A DNA stretch of 64,000 nt from Vibrio sp. STUT-A11 (GCF_026000435.1 NZ_AP026763.1:868001-932000), one strand, 5' to 3'; numbered from the stretch's first letter, positions 50,990 to 60,924 are shown. Made by a program: numbers and translations. The notes: a model not told the origin generated them from the sequence alone.

Positions 50990-51086
50990 AGGGCACCTTT
51001 ATTATTTATTTCACGTCGAAAGTACAGTCACGGGTTGTCCGTGTTCGCCAAGGAATGGGTTAGCAATGATGCTTAATCAAACATTC

Positions 51087-51101
51087 CGAAACGATGTTTC
51101 A
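51087..51101. promoter_or_regulatory. Operator palindrome upstream of the binding-protein gene
   Basis: CGAAACGATGTTTCA is the third occurrence of the GAAA-N5-TTTC core; its spacer CGATG is close to the TGATG before the regulator. It lies 98-112 bases before the GTG start, in the 479-base gap to pdxB. The rest of that gap is AT-rich with short spurious frames only. Confidence 0.7.
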
Positions 51102-51468
51102 ACTAATTTATTAGAGCCTGATTGTAATGCAGTGGAACGACAGGTGTTCTGCGAGTATTCTCTCAAAAAAAGGTTAAATAGACCCATCTTTCATGCCCAC
51201 CCTTATTTATTTTTGCCCGTTTACTGGGTGGTTAAGTTTATTCGGGCAATGGAAAATAGGGCCGCGAATGGTCCAAATTAACAAAATTAGGCTCAATCCT
51301 TTCTATCAAAAAATGTTTTACCTCGTAACTATCCATTGATGAGCTGTGACAAACTCACGCTCTCCTTCGACAGGGGCTGGAAGTCATTTGGGTATATTTC
51401 TTGAGATTTCTCGGGAAAAAGGCACAATCACTGCAATTTTTAAAAATGGATCTTAAAACGCTGGCGCT

Positions 51469-52602
51469 ATGAAAATTATTGTTGATGAAAATATGCCGTA
51501 CGCTGAAGAACTTTTCAGCCAGATCGGTGAAGTGATTCTAAAACCGGGCCGCTCACTGACGGCTGATGATCTGATTGATGTTGATGCACTTATGATTCGC
51601 TCTGTTACCAAGGTCAATGCGGAGCTGATCAGTAAAGCAAACAAACTTAAATTTGTTGGTACCGCGACTGCAGGTATGGATCATGTTGATCAATCACTTC
51701 TAAAAGAAAAAGGTATTTTCTTTACGGCAGCGCCGGGCTGTAACAAAGTTGGTGTTGCAGAGTATGCGTTCAGCGTCATGATGGTATTGGCTCAGCAACA
51801 AGGTTTCTCTGTCTTTGATAAAACCGTCGGGATTATCGGAGCAGGGCAGGTTGGCAGCTACTTGGAAAAATGCTTAAAAGGCATGGGCATCAAAGTGCTG
51901 CTTAACGATCCGTTCAAGCAAGAAGAGGGTGACCCGCGTAGCTTTACGCCACTTGCAGAACTGATTGAAGCATCAGATATCATCAGCGTACACACGCCGA
52001 TTACTAAAGACGGCAAGTACCCAACCCATCATATGTTTGATGAAGCGGTACTAAACGGTCTACGTGCAGATCAGATCCTTATCAATGCCGCGCGAGGTCC
52101 AATTGTTGACAACAGCGCATTAAAGCACCGATTACAGAAAAATGATGGCTTCACTGCGGCTCTGGATGTATTTGAATTTGAGCCAGAGGTTGATATGGAG
52201 CTTCTGCCTCTGCTAGCATTCGCCACCCCTCACGTTGCAGGCTATGGTCTGGAAGGGAAAGCTCGCGGTACAACAATGATTTTCAATAGCTACTGTGAGT
52301 TCTTAAATAACGAATTACGTGCGCATGCCAGCGATTTATTGCCAACCGCGCCAGTGCCAACCATGATGTTGGACAGAGCATGGGATGAAGCAACACTGCA
52401 TAACATCACGCAGTTAATCTATGATGTGCGTAAAGATGACGCTCTTTTCCGTCGCGAAATCGGTAAGCCAGGTGCTTTTGACCTGATGCGTAAAAATTAC
52501 TGGGATCGCCGTGAATACAGCGCTGTCACTCTAATGGGTAATGAATCTTGCAATCTTGCACCATTAGTAGAACTAGGTTTTCAGATTGAGGTAAGTCAAT
52601 GA
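51469..52602 (+). CDS. pdxB: Erythronate-4-phosphate dehydrogenase PdxB
   Basis: Oxidises 4-phosphoerythronate in pyridoxal 5'-phosphate synthesis. It has a D-2-hydroxyacid dehydrogenase fold with the NAD loop GIIGAGQVGSYL near residue 124 and the catalytic residues in NAARGPIVD and TPHVAGYGLEG, followed by the PdxB dimerisation domain. 377 aa is normal. It overlaps asd by 4 bases. Confidence 0.96.
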   Translation: MKIIVDENMPYAEELFSQIGEVILKPGRSLTADDLIDVDALMIRSVTKVNAELISKANKLKFVGTATAGMDHVDQSLLKEKGIFFTAAPGCNKVGVAEYAFSVMMVLAQQQGFSVFDKTVGIIGAGQVGSYLEKCLKGMGIKVLLNDPFKQEEGDPRSFTPLAELIEASDIISVHTPITKDGKYPTHHMFDEAVLNGLRADQILINAARGPIVDNSALKHRLQKNDGFTAALDVFEFEPEVDMELLPLLAFATPHVAGYGLEGKARGTTMIFNSYCEFLNNELRAHASDLLPTAPVPTMMLDRAWDEATLHNITQLIYDVRKDDALFRREIGKPGAFDLMRKNYWDRREYSAVTLMGNESCNLAPLVELGFQIEVSQ

Positions 52603-53612
52603 GCCAACAATATAATGTTGCCATTTTAGGCGCGACCGGTGCGGTCGGTGAAACAATTTTAGAAGTGCTTCAAGAACGCAAATTTCCAGTAGGTGAACTG
52701 TACCTTTTGGCGAGTGAGCGTAGTGAAGGCAAGACTTACCGCTTTAATGGTAAAACCATACGCGTACAAAACGTAGAAGAGTTTGACTGGTCACAAGCAC
52801 ACATCGGTTTATTCTCTGCTGGTGGTGATCTATCCGCAAAGTGGGCGCCAATTGCCGCTGATGAAGGTGTGATTGTTATCGACAACACGTCACACTTCCG
52901 TTACGAGTACGACATTCCATTAGTGGTTCCAGAAGTAAACCCGGAAGCCATTGCAGAGTTCCGTAACCGTAACATCATTGCAAACCCTAACTGTTCGACT
53001 ATCCAAATGTTGGTTGCACTAAAACCAATCCACGACGCAGTAGGTATTGAGCGTATCAACGTTTCAACTTACCAGTCTGTTTCTGGCGCTGGTAAAGCGG
53101 GGATTGATGAATTGGCAGGTCAAACAGCTAAGTTGCTTAACGGCCTTCCTGCGGAAACGAAACAATTCTCACAGCAGATCGCGTTTAACTGTATTCCACA
53201 GATCGATCAGATGATGGATAACGGTTACACCAAAGAAGAGATGAAAATGGTGTGGGAAACGCAAAAAATCTTCAATGATCCAGGTATTACGGTAAACCCA
53301 ACTTGTGTTCGTGTGCCAGTGTTCTACGGCCACGCAGAAGCACTTCATGTTGAAACGCGCGCACCAATCGATGCGCAAGAAGTGATTAACTTACTTGAGC
53401 AAACTGAGGGTGTTGAAGTATTCCACGGCGAAGATTTCCCGACTCAAGTTCGCGATGCGGGCGGTAAAGACCACGTAATGGTTGGTCGAATCCGTAACGA
53501 TATCAGCCATCACAGCGGGATTAACTTATGGGTGGTTGCGGACAATGTACGCAAAGGCGCAGCAACTAACGCCGTGCAAATTGCAGAAGTGCTTATTCGC
53601 GATTACTACTAA
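52599..53612 (+). CDS. asd: Aspartate-semialdehyde dehydrogenase Asd
   Basis: Reduces aspartyl phosphate to aspartate semialdehyde for lysine, threonine, methionine and cell-wall diaminopimelate. The NADP loop GATGAVGE is at the N-terminus, catalytic C132 is in NPNCSTIQ, and the active-site His/Arg region (VFYGHAEAL) follows near residue 247. Retention of Cys separates it from the inactive homologue Usg found after pdxB in E. coli. It is co-transcribed with pdxB. Confidence 0.94.
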   Translation: MSQQYNVAILGATGAVGETILEVLQERKFPVGELYLLASERSEGKTYRFNGKTIRVQNVEEFDWSQAHIGLFSAGGDLSAKWAPIAADEGVIVIDNTSHFRYEYDIPLVVPEVNPEAIAEFRNRNIIANPNCSTIQMLVALKPIHDAVGIERINVSTYQSVSGAGKAGIDELAGQTAKLLNGLPAETKQFSQQIAFNCIPQIDQMMDNGYTKEEMKMVWETQKIFNDPGITVNPTCVRVPVFYGHAEALHVETRAPIDAQEVINLLEQTEGVEVFHGEDFPTQVRDAGGKDHVMVGRIRNDISHHSGINLWVVADNVRKGAATNAVQIAEVLIRDYY

Positions 53613-53633
53613 GCTTTGAGAGTTATTGAAACT

Positions 53634-53662
53634 AAGGCCTCGCATATTGCGGGGCTTTTTTG
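53634..53662 (+). terminator. Terminator after asd
   Basis: GCCTCGCA-TATT-GCGGGGC stem with one G-T pair followed by T6. Confidence 0.88.
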
Positions 53663-53810
53663 TTCTATTAGAGAGTATTTGTGTGAGATTAGTACGAATA
53701 TGGTCAATGTCACACATTTTTTACGCTTAACGCTATAGTTTTGCTTGGTATATCCGATATATTTAACTGATCACCATTTCAAATTGTATCAAGCACAAAC
53801 TGAGCCTTCT

Positions 53811-56800
53811 ATGCGTCAAATTTATAAGCGTTTGTTAACAACCCTAGTGTTAATAAGCGCGACTCAGACATCGTCAGTGGTTCAAGCCGAAGGAATTCGT
53901 CTTGTTGGACCTTCAGGTGAAGTGCAATCATCGCCTAGCTATGCTGAAGAGATTGAGCGAGCATTACCCGCTCCTCCTGCAAATTCTCAGCCTTCTCGTT
54001 TTATTGGGCCGACAGGTGAAAATCAAACGTTATGGTCGATTGCGTCTCAAGTACGGCCTTCTCGCAATGTGACTGTTCAACAAACGTTACTTGCTATTTA
54101 TCGACTCAACCCTCAGGCATTTGAAGAGCAGAATATCCACGAACTGATCCCGGGAAGCCGTCTTCGCCTTCCTTCGTTGGAACAAGTGCAAAGTGCGAGC
54201 ACAGAGCAAGCCGTCGCTATCATGAAGGCCCATGAGGCGAAGCTAAAACAGGCTAAGCCAGTCAGCAAGCCAGCGACCGTTCAGCGCGTGGAGCAAAAAA
54301 CAACTCCGCAAGTTAAGAAAGACCCCGTTTCTCCTCAACCAGAGTCGGTTACGCCTGTTAAAGCTGAACCTGTTAAGGCAAGTGAACCAATTGTTACGGT
54401 TCCGCCAGTCAATACGTCTCCACAAGGTGAGCAGCAAGTCACCGAACTTAAAGCGAAACTGCAAGGTTCACAGAGCGATCTCACTTCTCTGGAAGAGAAA
54501 AATCATCGTTTACGCCTGATGCTTTCAGAAGTACAGAGCGAAGTTGAGACGTTGAAAAATGAACTTAACGATGAAGAGCGTATTCGTTCCGAAATAGAAA
54601 AACTGTTGGCAGAAGAGCGTCAGCGTGCTGAAGAGCAGAAACGCATGCAGCCAACAGCATTAGATAACTTTTTATCTAATGGCTGGCTCGTGGGACTAGC
54701 GGCTCTTATTCCGGGCGCATTACTCGCTTTCTTGGTAGTCATGCTACTTGGTCGTCGCAACAAAGAAGAAGAGCCAGTTGCACAGCAACAATCACCAACG
54801 GTGGATCCACTTGCAGCACCAATCGGATTAGCTGCAGCAGATGAACTCGAAGAAGAATTGAATCTGGATGACGATCTCTTTGCTGATGACGAAAGCAACG
54901 CTGCCACTGAGAATGAGAGTATTCCAGAATTAGAGGATGATGTTTTTGCTGGCCTCGAGGATGAAGAGCTTGATTTCAATTTAGACGGCGACGATGGCGA
55001 AGATCCATTTGCTGGTATCGGTGATGATGGTGATCTTGATGTTGGCTTTGATGAGTTTGATTCATCAACGAACGGAATAAAAGTCAACGGTGAGGAGAAA
55101 GCGCTTGGTCTTGAGGAAATGGAGCGAGCGTTAGACGAAGCATCACCTGAACTCGAAGTTCTTGATGAGCCTGACTTTGATCTGTCTGAAGGTGAAGAGT
55201 TTGAAAAAGAGGATGTCTTCGCAGAGTTATTAGCCGACGATACAGCAGAAGATGAAGCTAGTAGTGGACAAATAGATCAAGCGATGCTGGACGAATTGTT
55301 AGCTGAACTTGATGATACTACAGCTGACTTGGGTGATGAATCATCAGATGATGAGATTGACAATCTGTCGGCTCAACATGAACAGCCTGAAGCGCAATTG
55401 CTTGATCCAGCCGTTGAGTCGGATGAGCCGGACAGCGTGATAAAAGCCGATGAGGTTGGCTCTCCTGATGTAGACGACAGTACTTTTGATCTATCTGATA
55501 GCAATGCCGATATCGATGAAAACAGCACGGACTTGTTGGATGAACTTATCGATTTTGATGACGAAGCGTCAGAGGATGAGTTTGATCCACTCAACGAGCT
55601 GGAATCATTGTCAGGCTTTAGTGGTGAAGACTTCGAAGAGTTGGACGAAGATAGTATCGACTTACTCGATGAGTTGCTCGACGACGATGTTAATCTTGAG
55701 TTAGAAGATGAAGCCGCTAGTGAACTCGATCCTTTTGATGAATTAATTGGAGCCGATGAAGGGCTGAAAAGTGAACTAAATCAGCAAGAAGAGGACGATT
55801 TACTCGCATCACTGGGTTTCGACGGCTTGGATGATTCACCATCAGAAAATACTCAGGACGCACCGTTATCAGATCAACCTATGCAAGCCGATCCAGAACA
55901 ATCTGGTGAGACTGATATTGAGCTTGAATCGGATTTAGATATTGATGCGCTTCTTAATGAACATCAGCCTGAGCTGGAGCAAGAGTCAGAAAATCAAGAT
56001 CCTGCAGAGCAAGAGAGTGAAGTTTCTGTTAGCGATGAATTGCTAGAAGATATTGAAGATATCTCTCTCGAATACGATCCTCTGATGCGTGAGTTGGATG
56101 AGTTATTTGAATCAAGTCAAGATGACGTCAATTCAGAACCTGAGGACATTAAAGAAGCGATTTCTGATTTAGATTCTCCGTCTGATGAGCAAGAAAAATC
56201 AGACAACACAGACTCTGCAGCGCAAACGGAAGCGTCAGAACAAAGAGAAGAGAGCACTTCAGAGGAATTTATTGAAGAGCCCGTTGTCGAGACATCTCCA
56301 GTTTCCGCAGAAGAGAAACAAGCAGAACCTGAACTTACTCCAACACCAAATACCGTTGAAAATGAATTTGGTGTGCCGCTGGAAGAGGACTGGTTGCTGG
56401 ATGAAGCCGAACCAGAGCCAGAAAGCGAAGCGCCTGAGGCAAGTTCAGAAGCAGGCGATGAATTCGAATTTGACGAACTGGATCTCCCAGAATTCAGTGA
56501 AGAGGACGCTTTGGCTTCAATGGCCGATGAGCCGGAGATGGCAGAGCCAGAAAGCGAAGCGCCTGAGGCAAGCTCAGAAGCAGACGATGAATTCGAATTT
56601 GACGAACTGGAGATCCCTGAATTCAGCGAAGAAGATGCTTTGGCTTCAATGGCGGGGGAGCCGGAGTGGGGCCAGGCTGAAAGTAACGTTGATGAGCCAA
56701 CTTCAGAACAAGACTCTGTCAGTTTTGATGATTCAGAACTTCCAGAGTTTACTGAAGAGGATGCACTTTCTTCTGCATCCGATGGTACTGAGCCGGAGTC

Positions 56801-57548
56801 CGAACCATCAAATAGCGCCAAAATGACGATCAAAGCAGACAACGATCATGATGCGTTGTTTGAACTGTTTGCTCAGCAGAGTAGCTTTGAGACAGAACCG
56901 GAACCAGTTCCATCCACTCAAAAACCAGACATTACAGGTTTCGCTGAGTCTGATATGGAAAGCCTGTTATCTGACAAGGGTGAATCTGAGGCTTTCAAAG
57001 GCCAGTTAGATAGCGACACGATAGACAGTGCGGGTATGGACTTTGAAACTATGCTTGATGTTGGTGACGATTGGGAAGGCTTTAAAGCACCAATTGATAG
57101 TACCCTATCGGAAGCCGAGGATGTGCCAGAAGACCAGCGCGATATCTGGGATTCAGAACAGGCCCTGAGCCAACCAAGCGTCGCCAAAGAAAACTGGGAA
57201 CAGCAAACGACCCTCGAAGAGCTAGATGATTTTGACTCTAAGAAAAGTCAATTCATGACGATTGATGAATTGATGGCGCAGGTCGATAATGAGAGCGGAG
57301 ACTTTGAAGAAGAGGACTTAAACCTAGATGTGGGTTTAAACGAGTTTCCGGATGTGATTGGCGATATCTCTGATGTGGATGTTGATTCCGATTCTGAAGG
57401 TGCAGGTAAATTGGACTTGGCTAAAATCTACCTAGAAATGAACGATCCAAAAGGGGCGATCAAATTGCTGGAAGAGGCCATTGTATTCGGTGAAGATGAC
57501 GTTCGTCGTGAAGCGAAGACCCTCATCGACACCATTAATGGTCGATAA
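53811..57548 (+). CDS. fimV: Polar hub protein FimV/HubP
   Basis: Polar organiser; in V. cholerae HubP recruits ParA1, ParC and FlhG to the old pole. I chose ATG 53811 (MRQIYKRLLTTL), giving a signal peptide ending near QAEG; the 22 codons before it lack one. Domains: periplasmic LysM-like segment (about residues 62-115), coiled coil (~215-285), one membrane helix (~290-312), then a very acidic cytoplasmic region of ~880 residues with tandem repeats, and a C-terminal FimV/TPR-like helix pair (LDLAKIYLEMNDPKGAIKLL, near 1200). 1245 aa is below the size of some HubP proteins, which differ in repeat number. Confidence 0.94.
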   Translation: MRQIYKRLLTTLVLISATQTSSVVQAEGIRLVGPSGEVQSSPSYAEEIERALPAPPANSQPSRFIGPTGENQTLWSIASQVRPSRNVTVQQTLLAIYRLNPQAFEEQNIHELIPGSRLRLPSLEQVQSASTEQAVAIMKAHEAKLKQAKPVSKPATVQRVEQKTTPQVKKDPVSPQPESVTPVKAEPVKASEPIVTVPPVNTSPQGEQQVTELKAKLQGSQSDLTSLEEKNHRLRLMLSEVQSEVETLKNELNDEERIRSEIEKLLAEERQRAEEQKRMQPTALDNFLSNGWLVGLAALIPGALLAFLVVMLLGRRNKEEEPVAQQQSPTVDPLAAPIGLAAADELEEELNLDDDLFADDESNAATENESIPELEDDVFAGLEDEELDFNLDGDDGEDPFAGIGDDGDLDVGFDEFDSSTNGIKVNGEEKALGLEEMERALDEASPELEVLDEPDFDLSEGEEFEKEDVFAELLADDTAEDEASSGQIDQAMLDELLAELDDTTADLGDESSDDEIDNLSAQHEQPEAQLLDPAVESDEPDSVIKADEVGSPDVDDSTFDLSDSNADIDENSTDLLDELIDFDDEASEDEFDPLNELESLSGFSGEDFEELDEDSIDLLDELLDDDVNLELEDEAASELDPFDELIGADEGLKSELNQQEEDDLLASLGFDGLDDSPSENTQDAPLSDQPMQADPEQSGETDIELESDLDIDALLNEHQPELEQESENQDPAEQESEVSVSDELLEDIEDISLEYDPLMRELDELFESSQDDVNSEPEDIKEAISDLDSPSDEQEKSDNTDSAAQTEASEQREESTSEEFIEEPVVETSPVSAEEKQAEPELTPTPNTVENEFGVPLEEDWLLDEAEPEPESEAPEASSEAGDEFEFDELDLPEFSEEDALASMADEPEMAEPESEAPEASSEADDEFEFDELEIPEFSEEDALASMAGEPEWGQAESNVDEPTSEQDSVSFDDSELPEFTEEDALSSASDGTEPESEPSNSAKMTIKADNDHDALFELFAQQSSFETEPEPVPSTQKPDITGFAESDMESLLSDKGESEAFKGQLDSDTIDSAGMDFETMLDVGDDWEGFKAPIDSTLSEAEDVPEDQRDIWDSEQALSQPSVAKENWEQQTTLEELDDFDSKKSQFMTIDELMAQVDNESGDFEEEDLNLDVGLNEFPDVIGDISDVDVDSDSEGAGKLDLAKIYLEMNDPKGAIKLLEEAIVFGEDDVRREAKTLIDTINGR
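56415..56672 (+). repeat. Two tandem 129-base repeats in fimV
   Basis: Two nearly identical in-frame units of 129 bases (43 residues; core FEFDELDLPEFSEEDALASM) lie at 56415-56543 and 56544-56672. A degenerate third unit (SFDDSELPEFTEEDALSS) follows to about 56790. The high DNA identity suggests recent duplication. Confidence 0.93.
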
Positions 57549-57557
57549 ATCAAATCA

Positions 57558-57583
57558 GGGTGGCGTGAGCCGCCCTTTTTTAT
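57558..57583 (+). terminator. Terminator after fimV
   Basis: GGGTGGC-GTGA-GCCGCCC stem followed by T6, ten bases after the stop. Confidence 0.9.
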
Positions 57584-57672
57584 CTGCAAGCCAAGTCATT
57601 CTCGCTGAAACTGGCAACCAAACGTGACTTGGGTATATACTTCCCGCCCCATTTTAGAGTTCGAAGGTTAAG

Positions 57673-58467
57673 ATGAGAATCGCATTAGGTATCGAGTATA
57701 ACGGTACAAACTACTTTGGATGGCAACGCCAGAGAGACGTGAAAAGCGTCCAGGAAGCGCTAGAAAAAGCCTTGTCCATCGTTGCAAACCACCCTGTAGA
57801 AGTTCAATGCGCAGGTCGCACTGATGCAGGCGTGCATGGCACGGGACAAGTTGTTCACTTTGATACCAACGTAAACCGAAAAATGGTGGCTTGGACGATG
57901 GGCGCGAACGCGAACATGCCAAGTGATATCGCTGTCCGGTGGGCAAAGGAAGTATCAGACGACTTCCATGCGCGGTTCTCTGCGACGGCGCGCCGTTACC
58001 GCTACATTATTTTCAATCACGCGTTACGTCCGGGGATCTTAAGTTCGGGTGTCAGCCACTATCACGGGACGCTGGATGAGGAAAAAATGCATCAGGCAGG
58101 GCAGTATTTGTTAGGAGAGAATGATTTCTCCTCCTTCCGAGCTGCGCACTGTCAGTCTCTGAGTCCCTGCCGTAACATGATGCACCTAAACGTTACTCGT
58201 CATGGTGATTATGTTGTCATTGATATTAAAGCGAACGCATTTGTCCACCATATGGTGCGCAATATTACAGGCAGCCTGATAAAAGTTGGACGCGGTGAAG
58301 AAAATCCTGAGTGGATGAAGTGGTTGTTAGAAGTCAAAGATCGCAAACTTGCGGGCGCGACAGCAAAAGCAGAAGGCCTGTATTTGGTCGATGTGGATTA
58401 CCCACAAGAATTTGATTTGCCTCGTGTGCCGATCGGTCCGTTGTTTTTAGCAGATAATTTGAACTAA
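57673..58467 (+). CDS. truA: tRNA pseudouridine(38-40) synthase TruA
   Basis: Forms pseudouridine at positions 38-40 of the tRNA anticodon arm. The catalytic Asp is in CAGRTDAGVHGTGQVVHF (near residue 52). FLRAHCQS-like segment FSSFRAAHCQS and HHMVRNITGSL complete the active site. 264 aa is normal. It lies between fimV and accD, as in many gamma-proteobacteria. Confidence 0.96.
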   Translation: MRIALGIEYNGTNYFGWQRQRDVKSVQEALEKALSIVANHPVEVQCAGRTDAGVHGTGQVVHFDTNVNRKMVAWTMGANANMPSDIAVRWAKEVSDDFHARFSATARRYRYIIFNHALRPGILSSGVSHYHGTLDEEKMHQAGQYLLGENDFSSFRAAHCQSLSPCRNMMHLNVTRHGDYVVIDIKANAFVHHMVRNITGSLIKVGRGEENPEWMKWLLEVKDRKLAGATAKAEGLYLVDVDYPQEFDLPRVPIGPLFLADNLN

Positions 58468-58662
58468 TTTTACAAACTTGCTTCAAAATATCGGTAGTTT
58501 ACACTGAATGTGTACGGAAACTATGCGCTATTAATGGTAATAAAAATAGGTACAACCAGTTTTTTATCTACACTAGCAGCAAGATATGGTTTAATCCGTC
58601 GGTGTTATTTCGAATTACTATCTTTCGCAATGAAGCGGAAGAGTTGAGAGAAAAGGTCTTCC

Positions 58663-59589
58663 ATGAGTTGGCTTGAAAAGATTTTAGAAAAAAGCAGTCT
58701 TGTAAGTTCACGTAAAGCTTCTATTCCAGAAGGCGTGTGGACGAAATGTACCTCTTGTGAGCAGGTTCTTTACCATGCTGAACTAGAGCGTAACTTAGAA
58801 GTATGTCCTAAGTGTAACCATCACATGCGTATGAAAGCGCGTCGTCGTTTGGAAACATTCCTGGACGAAGGTAACCGAGTTGAACTGGGCACTGAGCTTG
58901 AGCCTCAAGACAAGCTGAAGTTTAAAGACTCTAAGCGTTACAAAGAGCGTATCTCAGCGGCGCAAAAGAGCAGCGGTGAGAAAGACGCATTAGTTGTTAT
59001 GCAGGGTGAACTGCTTGGCATGCCTCTCGTTGCTTGTGCGTTTGAGTTCTCTTTCATGGGCGGCTCAATGGGCTCTGTTGTTGGTGCTCGCTTCGTGAAA
59101 GCGGTTGAAGCGGCAATCGAGAACAACTGTGCGTTAGTTTGTTTCTCAGCAAGTGGTGGTGCACGTATGCAAGAGGCTTTGATGTCTCTGATGCAAATGG
59201 CAAAAACCAGTGCAGCACTGGAGCGTCTTTCAGAGAAAGGTCTGCCGTTCTTCTCAGTACTGACTGATCCAACAATGGGTGGTGTATCGGCAAGTTTGGC
59301 TATGCTGGGCGACATCAACATTGGCGAACCTAAAGCCTTGATTGGCTTCGCTGGTCGTCGCGTTATCGAGCAAACAGTACGTGAAGATCTTCCAGAGGGC
59401 TTCCAACGTAGTGAATTCCTGCTTGATCACGGTGCTATTGACATGATCGTTGATCGTCGTGAAATGCGTCAGCGTGTGGGTGGTCTTATTGCTAAGATGA
59501 CTAACCACAAGTCTCCATTGGTGGTTTCGGTTAACGAATCTCCAAATGATGAGTCATATTCTGTACCAGAAGTGGACGAAAAAGGGTAA
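58663..59589 (+). CDS. accD: Acetyl-CoA carboxylase carboxyltransferase subunit beta AccD
   Basis: Beta subunit of the carboxyltransferase that makes malonyl-CoA for fatty acid synthesis. The N-terminal four-cysteine zinc finger is C29/C32 and C48/C51. The crotonase-like core has SASGGARMQEA and DPTMGGVSASLAMLGD. 308 aa is normal. It has its own 195-base upstream region, and folC follows after 45 bases. Confidence 0.97.
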   Translation: MSWLEKILEKSSLVSSRKASIPEGVWTKCTSCEQVLYHAELERNLEVCPKCNHHMRMKARRRLETFLDEGNRVELGTELEPQDKLKFKDSKRYKERISAAQKSSGEKDALVVMQGELLGMPLVACAFEFSFMGGSMGSVVGARFVKAVEAAIENNCALVCFSASGGARMQEALMSLMQMAKTSAALERLSEKGLPFFSVLTDPTMGGVSASLAMLGDINIGEPKALIGFAGRRVIEQTVREDLPEGFQRSEFLLDHGAIDMIVDRREMRQRVGGLIAKMTNHKSPLVVSVNESPNDESYSVPEVDEKG

Positions 59590-59634
59590 AGTAACAACTA
59601 ACACAAAGCCAAAGAAATTAATGGTTAAAGTTAG

Positions 59635-60894
59635 ATGACCCAAAACCCAATTCCTCAAGCCACATCCTCTCTAGAGATGTGGCTTGATTATTTAACAAAT
59701 ATTCATTCCTCAGCAATCGACCTTGGTTTAGACCGTGTTCAAGCGGTAGCAAATAAAGCCAACCTCACTAAACCCGCTCCGACGGTTATCACTGTTGCCG
59801 GTACCAATGGTAAAGGCTCAACGTGTGCGTTAATGGAAGCGATTTTATTAGACGCCGGTTACTCAGTCGGTGTTTACAGTTCACCTCACCTAATTCGTTA
59901 CAACGAGCGCGTACGCATCAATGGCATAGACGTGGAAGACGCGAAACATTGTCAAGCGTTCGACTTTGTAGAAAAGCAGCGTGGTGATATCACGTTAAGT
60001 CTGTTTGAGTTCGGAACCCTTGCCGCATTACGTATCTTTCAGACAGAAAAGGTTGATGTCGTATTGCTGGAAGTGGGTTTAGGCGGCCGTTTGGATGCAA
60101 CCAACGTTGTTGATCACGATGTCTCTGTTATTACTAGTTTAGCCGTAGACCATGTTGATTGGCTTGGTGATGACATCAATGTGATTGGGTTCGAAAAAGC
60201 GGGCATCTACCGCTCAGGTAAGCCTGCCATTTGTGGTCAACCTTTACCACCTGCCACCGTAGCCGCTCATGCGGATGATATTGGTGCTGAATTTTTCCAG
60301 GTCGGTATCCAGTTCGATTATCAACTGACCGAGAAAGGCTGGAAGTGGACAAGTGGTGCATTTGATCTCGAAGATTTACCCGTTCCGTCATTGCCTTTGC
60401 CAAACGCCGCAACCGCACTCATGGCGCTTGGTGCTTCAGAATTGCAAATTACTGACATAAACCTCGTCAATGGCTTGAATAATGCTCGGCTCGCAGGTCG
60501 AATGCAGGTGTTACACAGCAAGCCTGAAATCGTACTTGATGTTGCTCACAACCCACATTCTGCTGAATACTTAGTAGAGAAAGTGAAACATCAATATGCG
60601 GGTAAGAACATCCATATAGTGATTGCCATGCTACACGATAAGGACATCAAGGCCACGATTGAGGCCCTGACACCTATCGCCACTCAATGGTACCCAGCAT
60701 CGCTTACAGGCCCTCGTGCTGCGACTGCCGAGGAATTGTGTCAATACTTACCTCAGGGGCAGGTTCAGTTCCAGACACCAGTAGCAGCGTTTGAAAGTGC
60801 CAAAGCGAACGCACAACAAGAAGATGTGATCTTGGTGGTTGGTTCTTTCCATACCGTGGGTGAGGTGCTGGAGCATTGGCAAACAAGTAATTAA
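59635..60894 (+). CDS. folC: Bifunctional folylpolyglutamate/dihydrofolate synthase FolC
   Basis: Joins dihydropteroate with glutamate and adds further glutamates to folate. The ATP loop VAGTNGKGST is near residues 54-63, followed by YSSPHLIRYNERVRING and the conserved LEVGLGGRLDATNV; the C-terminal ligase domain has LDVAHNPHS. 419 aa is normal. It starts the run folC-dedD-cvpA-purF found across gamma-proteobacteria. Confidence 0.96.
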   Translation: MTQNPIPQATSSLEMWLDYLTNIHSSAIDLGLDRVQAVANKANLTKPAPTVITVAGTNGKGSTCALMEAILLDAGYSVGVYSSPHLIRYNERVRINGIDVEDAKHCQAFDFVEKQRGDITLSLFEFGTLAALRIFQTEKVDVVLLEVGLGGRLDATNVVDHDVSVITSLAVDHVDWLGDDINVIGFEKAGIYRSGKPAICGQPLPPATVAAHADDIGAEFFQVGIQFDYQLTEKGWKWTSGAFDLEDLPVPSLPLPNAATALMALGASELQITDINLVNGLNNARLAGRMQVLHSKPEIVLDVAHNPHSAEYLVEKVKHQYAGKNIHIVIAMLHDKDIKATIEALTPIATQWYPASLTGPRAATAEELCQYLPQGQVQFQTPVAAFESAKANAQQEDVILVVGSFHTVGEVLEHWQTSN

Positions 60895-60924
60895 GTAAAG
60901 ATAACAAGCAGCAAAGGTAATTTG

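Noticed and set aside
51066..51281. 71-aa frame upstream of pdxB
   Set aside because: It crosses the operator palindrome; no ribosome site or family resemblance.
52599..53612. Assignment of the gene after pdxB as Usg
   Set aside because: The catalytic Cys and active-site residues of aspartate-semialdehyde dehydrogenase are intact (NPNCSTIQ), so Asd is the better call.
56117..56842. Long minus-strand Ser-rich open frame (241 aa), and the similar one at 54620-55087
   Set aside because: Both are antisense shadows of the acidic Glu/Asp codons of fimV; composition is pure low-complexity Ser and no ribosome site or domain is present.
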